Of a stretch of 14,920 nt of DNA, positions 13,105 through 14,920 are shown piece after piece. Position 1 is the first letter of the stretch; every line of letters begins with the position of its first letter. Source of the stretch: Sulfitobacter sp. Its GTDB lineage: Bacteria; Pseudomonadota; Alphaproteobacteria; Rhodobacterales; Rhodobacteraceae. The translations under genes were made by a program, and so were the position numbers. The stretch spans positions 1-14,920 of the forward strand of contig JAGXHD010000056.1 of the NCBI GenBank assembly GCA_024636395.1, written 5' to 3'. Below the pieces are notes generated by a model. It was not told the origin of the DNA and did not search any database. It saw nothing but the letters and a program-made list of their open reading frames with translations.

Positions 13105-14258
13105 AATGTGGCTCCTGCGGCCCGCGCTGCAGCAGTGGCATCTTGCGTCTGGACAGTGACTTCCGCACCTTCCCTCAGGGTCTGCACGCCTTCAGTGACA
13201 ACCTCGTCGCCCGCCACAAGATCATCGGAGGAGACAAGCACCTCCTCGCTGTTGCGTTGTACGATCGCCACCGGCACTTGAACGGCCTTGCCCTCCCTCA
13301 CTGCCCAGACGAAGGGTCCCTCGCTCGACCACTGAACCGCGAGCGGCGCGATCGACAGCATGGTAGGACCCGGGAACGTCAGGTTGACGGAAAATGCCAT
13401 GCCGGCGCGCAGCAGATCTTCCGCGTTCGAAACTCTGCCCTGCACGAGCAGCGTCCGGCTCGCCCGGTCTACGACCGAGTCAATCGCACTGATCTGCCCG
13501 GTCAGCTCGAGATCCCGCAGACCCAGCGCCGCGAGATCAAAAGTCTGACCGACTGTCATCTTGCCTACCACACGGTCGGGCACGCGGAAATCTATCAAGA
13601 TATCGGAGCGGTCCGTGATCGTCACCAGCACGTCCTGCGCATTCACGCGGTCGCCCTGCTCCAGATCGAGAATGCCGATCCAGCCCGATATCGGTGCCTT
13701 GACCTCCCGCTGAGACAGGGCAAATTCGGCTTGCCTCACGGCAAGCTCAGCACTGCGCAAGGCCAGCTCCGATTCACTCAGCCGCACTTCAGTCGCAGCT
13801 CCACTTCCCCTGAGCCGCTCGACGCGGGCCGCATCGGTACGGGCGTTCTCCAGTTCGATGCGGGCCTGCTCCAACGCGATCTGCTCCTCTTCATCGAGCA
13901 GCTTGAGGATGACTGACCCGCTTTCTACAAAGGCCCCCGCCGTGAGGGGCAGATCGGTGATCACTCCCACTGCATTGGAACGTACCGTGACCGACCGCAG
14001 GGCGCGCCCATCTCCTATGGCATTGATACGGTCGGCAAGCGCCTTTTCGGTCACAACAGCCGTGATCACGCTTATGGACCCACCGCCGCGGCGGTTGTTT
14101 TCTGGAACAACTTGTGCCTGCGCGGGCTCGATCCCCAGAAGATCAAACAGGCCCAGACGCTCAAGCAGCGGATGTGCGGCGGGCACGTATGTGATCCAGA
14201 CATAGAGACCGGCAACAATTACAAGGGCCGTCAGCCCGATCTGGCGCAATATTTTCAT
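13101..14258 (-). CDS. RND efflux periplasmic adaptor (membrane-fusion protein)
   Basis: The 385-residue product is a membrane-fusion (HlyD/AcrA-type) adaptor. It has an N-terminal membrane anchor (about residues 8-24) without a lipobox Cys. A first lipoyl half (about 86-120, VGVITDLPLTAGAFVESGSVI) and an alpha-helical hairpin rich in Glu, Ala and Arg (about 122-184) follow. The second lipoyl half (VKAPISGWIGILDLEQGDRV, 186-205), beta-barrel and membrane-proximal domains complete it. It links the permease to an outer-membrane channel. The ATG at 14258 follows GGGAAA by 9 nt. The gene is first in the operon, and its TGA overlaps the permease GTG. It has a Gly/Arg-rich linker (NNRRGGGS) after the anchor region. 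Confidence 0.92.
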   Translation of the reverse strand: MKILRQIGLTALVIVAGLYVWITYVPAAHPLLERLGLFDLLGIEPAQAQVVPENNRRGGGSISVITAVVTEKALADRINAIGDGRALRSVTVRSNAVGVITDLPLTAGAFVESGSVILKLLDEEEQIALEQARIELENARTDAARVERLRGSGAATEVRLSESELALRSAELAVRQAEFALSQREVKAPISGWIGILDLEQGDRVNAQDVLVTITDRSDILIDFRVPDRVVGKMTVGQTFDLAALGLRDLELTGQISAIDSVVDRASRTLLVQGRVSNAEDLLRAGMAFSVNLTFPGPTMLSIAPLAVQWSSEGPFVWAVREGKAVQVPVAIVQRNSEEVLVSSDDLVAGDEVVTEGVQTLREGAEVTVQTQDATAAARAAGATL

Positions 14259-14590
14259 GGCAACAGTTTCCCTTGAATTTTCGTATAGACGCAGAAGCTA
14301 GCGCAAGAGTTCCCGACTGGTATGAGATTTATACCGCTTTGCACAGGGGCCGCAAATTTCCTGCCGAAAGATCGTGCTAAATCTCATTGAAACGCCTCTG
14401 TTTTAGCCATAGTTTCCCGTGCGATCTGATCTTTGTGTGCGTGAAACAAGCACTGTGGCCTCCCCCAATCCCTCCGGCAGCATGTGCATCCTCGTCCGCC
14501 ATGCGAAGCGGCTTTGCCTGATCACGTTTTATGTGGATAAGATTGCGGCACGGGCCTGAGCCACCTGCACTTTAACCGGAGATGGATGAG
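14259..14590. other. Divergent intergenic region between the efflux operon and the amidohydrolase
   Basis: No gene is seen in these 332 nt. A weak minus-strand -10-like TATACG lies at 14284-14289, without a matching -35. Two related inverted-repeat elements at 14319-14335 and 14378-14387 are the only clear structure and could be operators. No plus-strand promoter stands out. Confidence 0.5.
14319..14335. promoter_or_regulatory. Palindromic candidate operator upstream of the efflux operon
   Basis: GGTAT (14319-14323) and ATACC (14331-14335) are perfect complements around a 7-nt centre that also matches itself at one further pair. The size is typical of a TetR- or MarR-type operator. A 10-bp part of it (ATGAGATTTA, 14322-14331) recurs inverted at 14378-14387. 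Confidence 0.4.
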
Positions 14591-14920
14591 ATGACAGCGA
14601 CCATACTGAAAAATGTCCGCCCGATGGGCGGGCCAGCAACCGATCTTTTTATCGTGCAAGGCCGTTTCGCAAAAGAAAGGCCGGAGCGCGCCGAGAGCAT
14701 AGACGGAGAAGGGCGGATCATCATTCCAGGCCTGATCGAGGCCCACACACATCTGGACAAATCGCTGCTGGGGTATCCCTGGTATCGCAACGAGGTCGGC
14801 CCGCGCCTGATCGACAGGATCGACAACGAGCGGCAGGTAAAAACCGACCTAGCGCTCGATCCGCAACGGCAGTCCGAGCGTCACGCGATCCTGGCCATCA
14901 GCCACGGGACAACCCACATC
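14591..14920 (+). CDS. Cytosine-deaminase-like amidohydrolase (partial, 3' end outside window)
   Basis: The first 110 residues of a metal-dependent amidohydrolase are visible. An N-terminal beta strand (TATILKNVRP) and a sugar-free composite-domain start lead into IIIPGLIEAHTHLDKSLLG, where His52 and His54 are the family's first metal ligands. The His-Leu-Asp-Lys that follows is typical of the cytosine deaminase / AtzC-like branch, whose members hydrolyse amino or alkylamino groups on pyrimidine, triazine or related rings. The frame starts at ATG 14591, with GGAG at 14578-14581; an in-frame ATG at 14582 is too close to that site. It is divergent from the efflux operon and has no signal peptide, so it should be cytoplasmic. 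The substrate cannot be told from this part. Confidence 0.87.
   Translation, partial: MTATILKNVRPMGGPATDLFIVQGRFAKERPERAESIDGEGRIIIPGLIEAHTHLDKSLLGYPWYRNEVGPRLIDRIDNERQVKTDLALDPQRQSERHAILAISHGTTHI

Noticed and set aside
1..14920. tRNA, rRNA, CRISPR arrays, insertion sequences or prophage pieces
   Set aside because: No cloverleaf, spaced direct repeats, transposase motifs or terminal inverted repeats with target duplications were seen on either strand.

Overview
The window looks like chromosomal DNA of a GC-rich alphaproteobacterium, most likely a marine Rhodobacteraceae (Roseobacter-group) strain. This rests on codon use, the style of the overlapping genes and the protein families seen; no marker gene fixes the genus.

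Left part (1-6348), vitamin B12 uptake. On the minus strand a cobalamin riboswitch (about 2370-2556) leads into a BtuB-type TonB-dependent outer-membrane receptor (405-2231). Its stop codon overlaps the GTG start of a BtuF-like periplasmic binding protein that runs off the left edge. Divergently, on the plus strand, a tightly packed operon encodes a small secreted four-cysteine protein, ExbB, two different ExbD proteins, TonB and a LacX-type aldose 1-epimerase. Together these give the receptor, its energising motor and the first periplasmic carrier. The second ExbD has Asn where the proton-carrying Asp normally sits.

Middle part (6428-9422), a compact minus-strand operon built from overlapping genes: a MarR-family regulator with a C-terminal six-cysteine cluster, an Mrp/ApbC iron-sulfur carrier ATPase fused to DUF971, and an Nfu/NifU scaffold protein with about 200 extra C-terminal residues. 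A promoter with a 17-bp spacer and an overlapping imperfect palindrome lies directly before the regulator's ATG. I read this as a candidate iron-sulfur-responsive regulatory and assembly/delivery unit, and it is the most interesting system in the window.

9388-10008 holds no convincing gene, but it contains a clear plus-strand intrinsic terminator preceded by nested stem-loops, so a small RNA of about 200 nt is possible.

Right part (10009-14920): a minus-strand operon for an RND efflux system (membrane-fusion protein, then inner-membrane permease, joined by a GTGA overlap), a 332-bp divergent intergenic region with inverted repeats, and the 5' part of a plus-strand cytosine-deaminase-like amidohydrolase that runs off the right edge.
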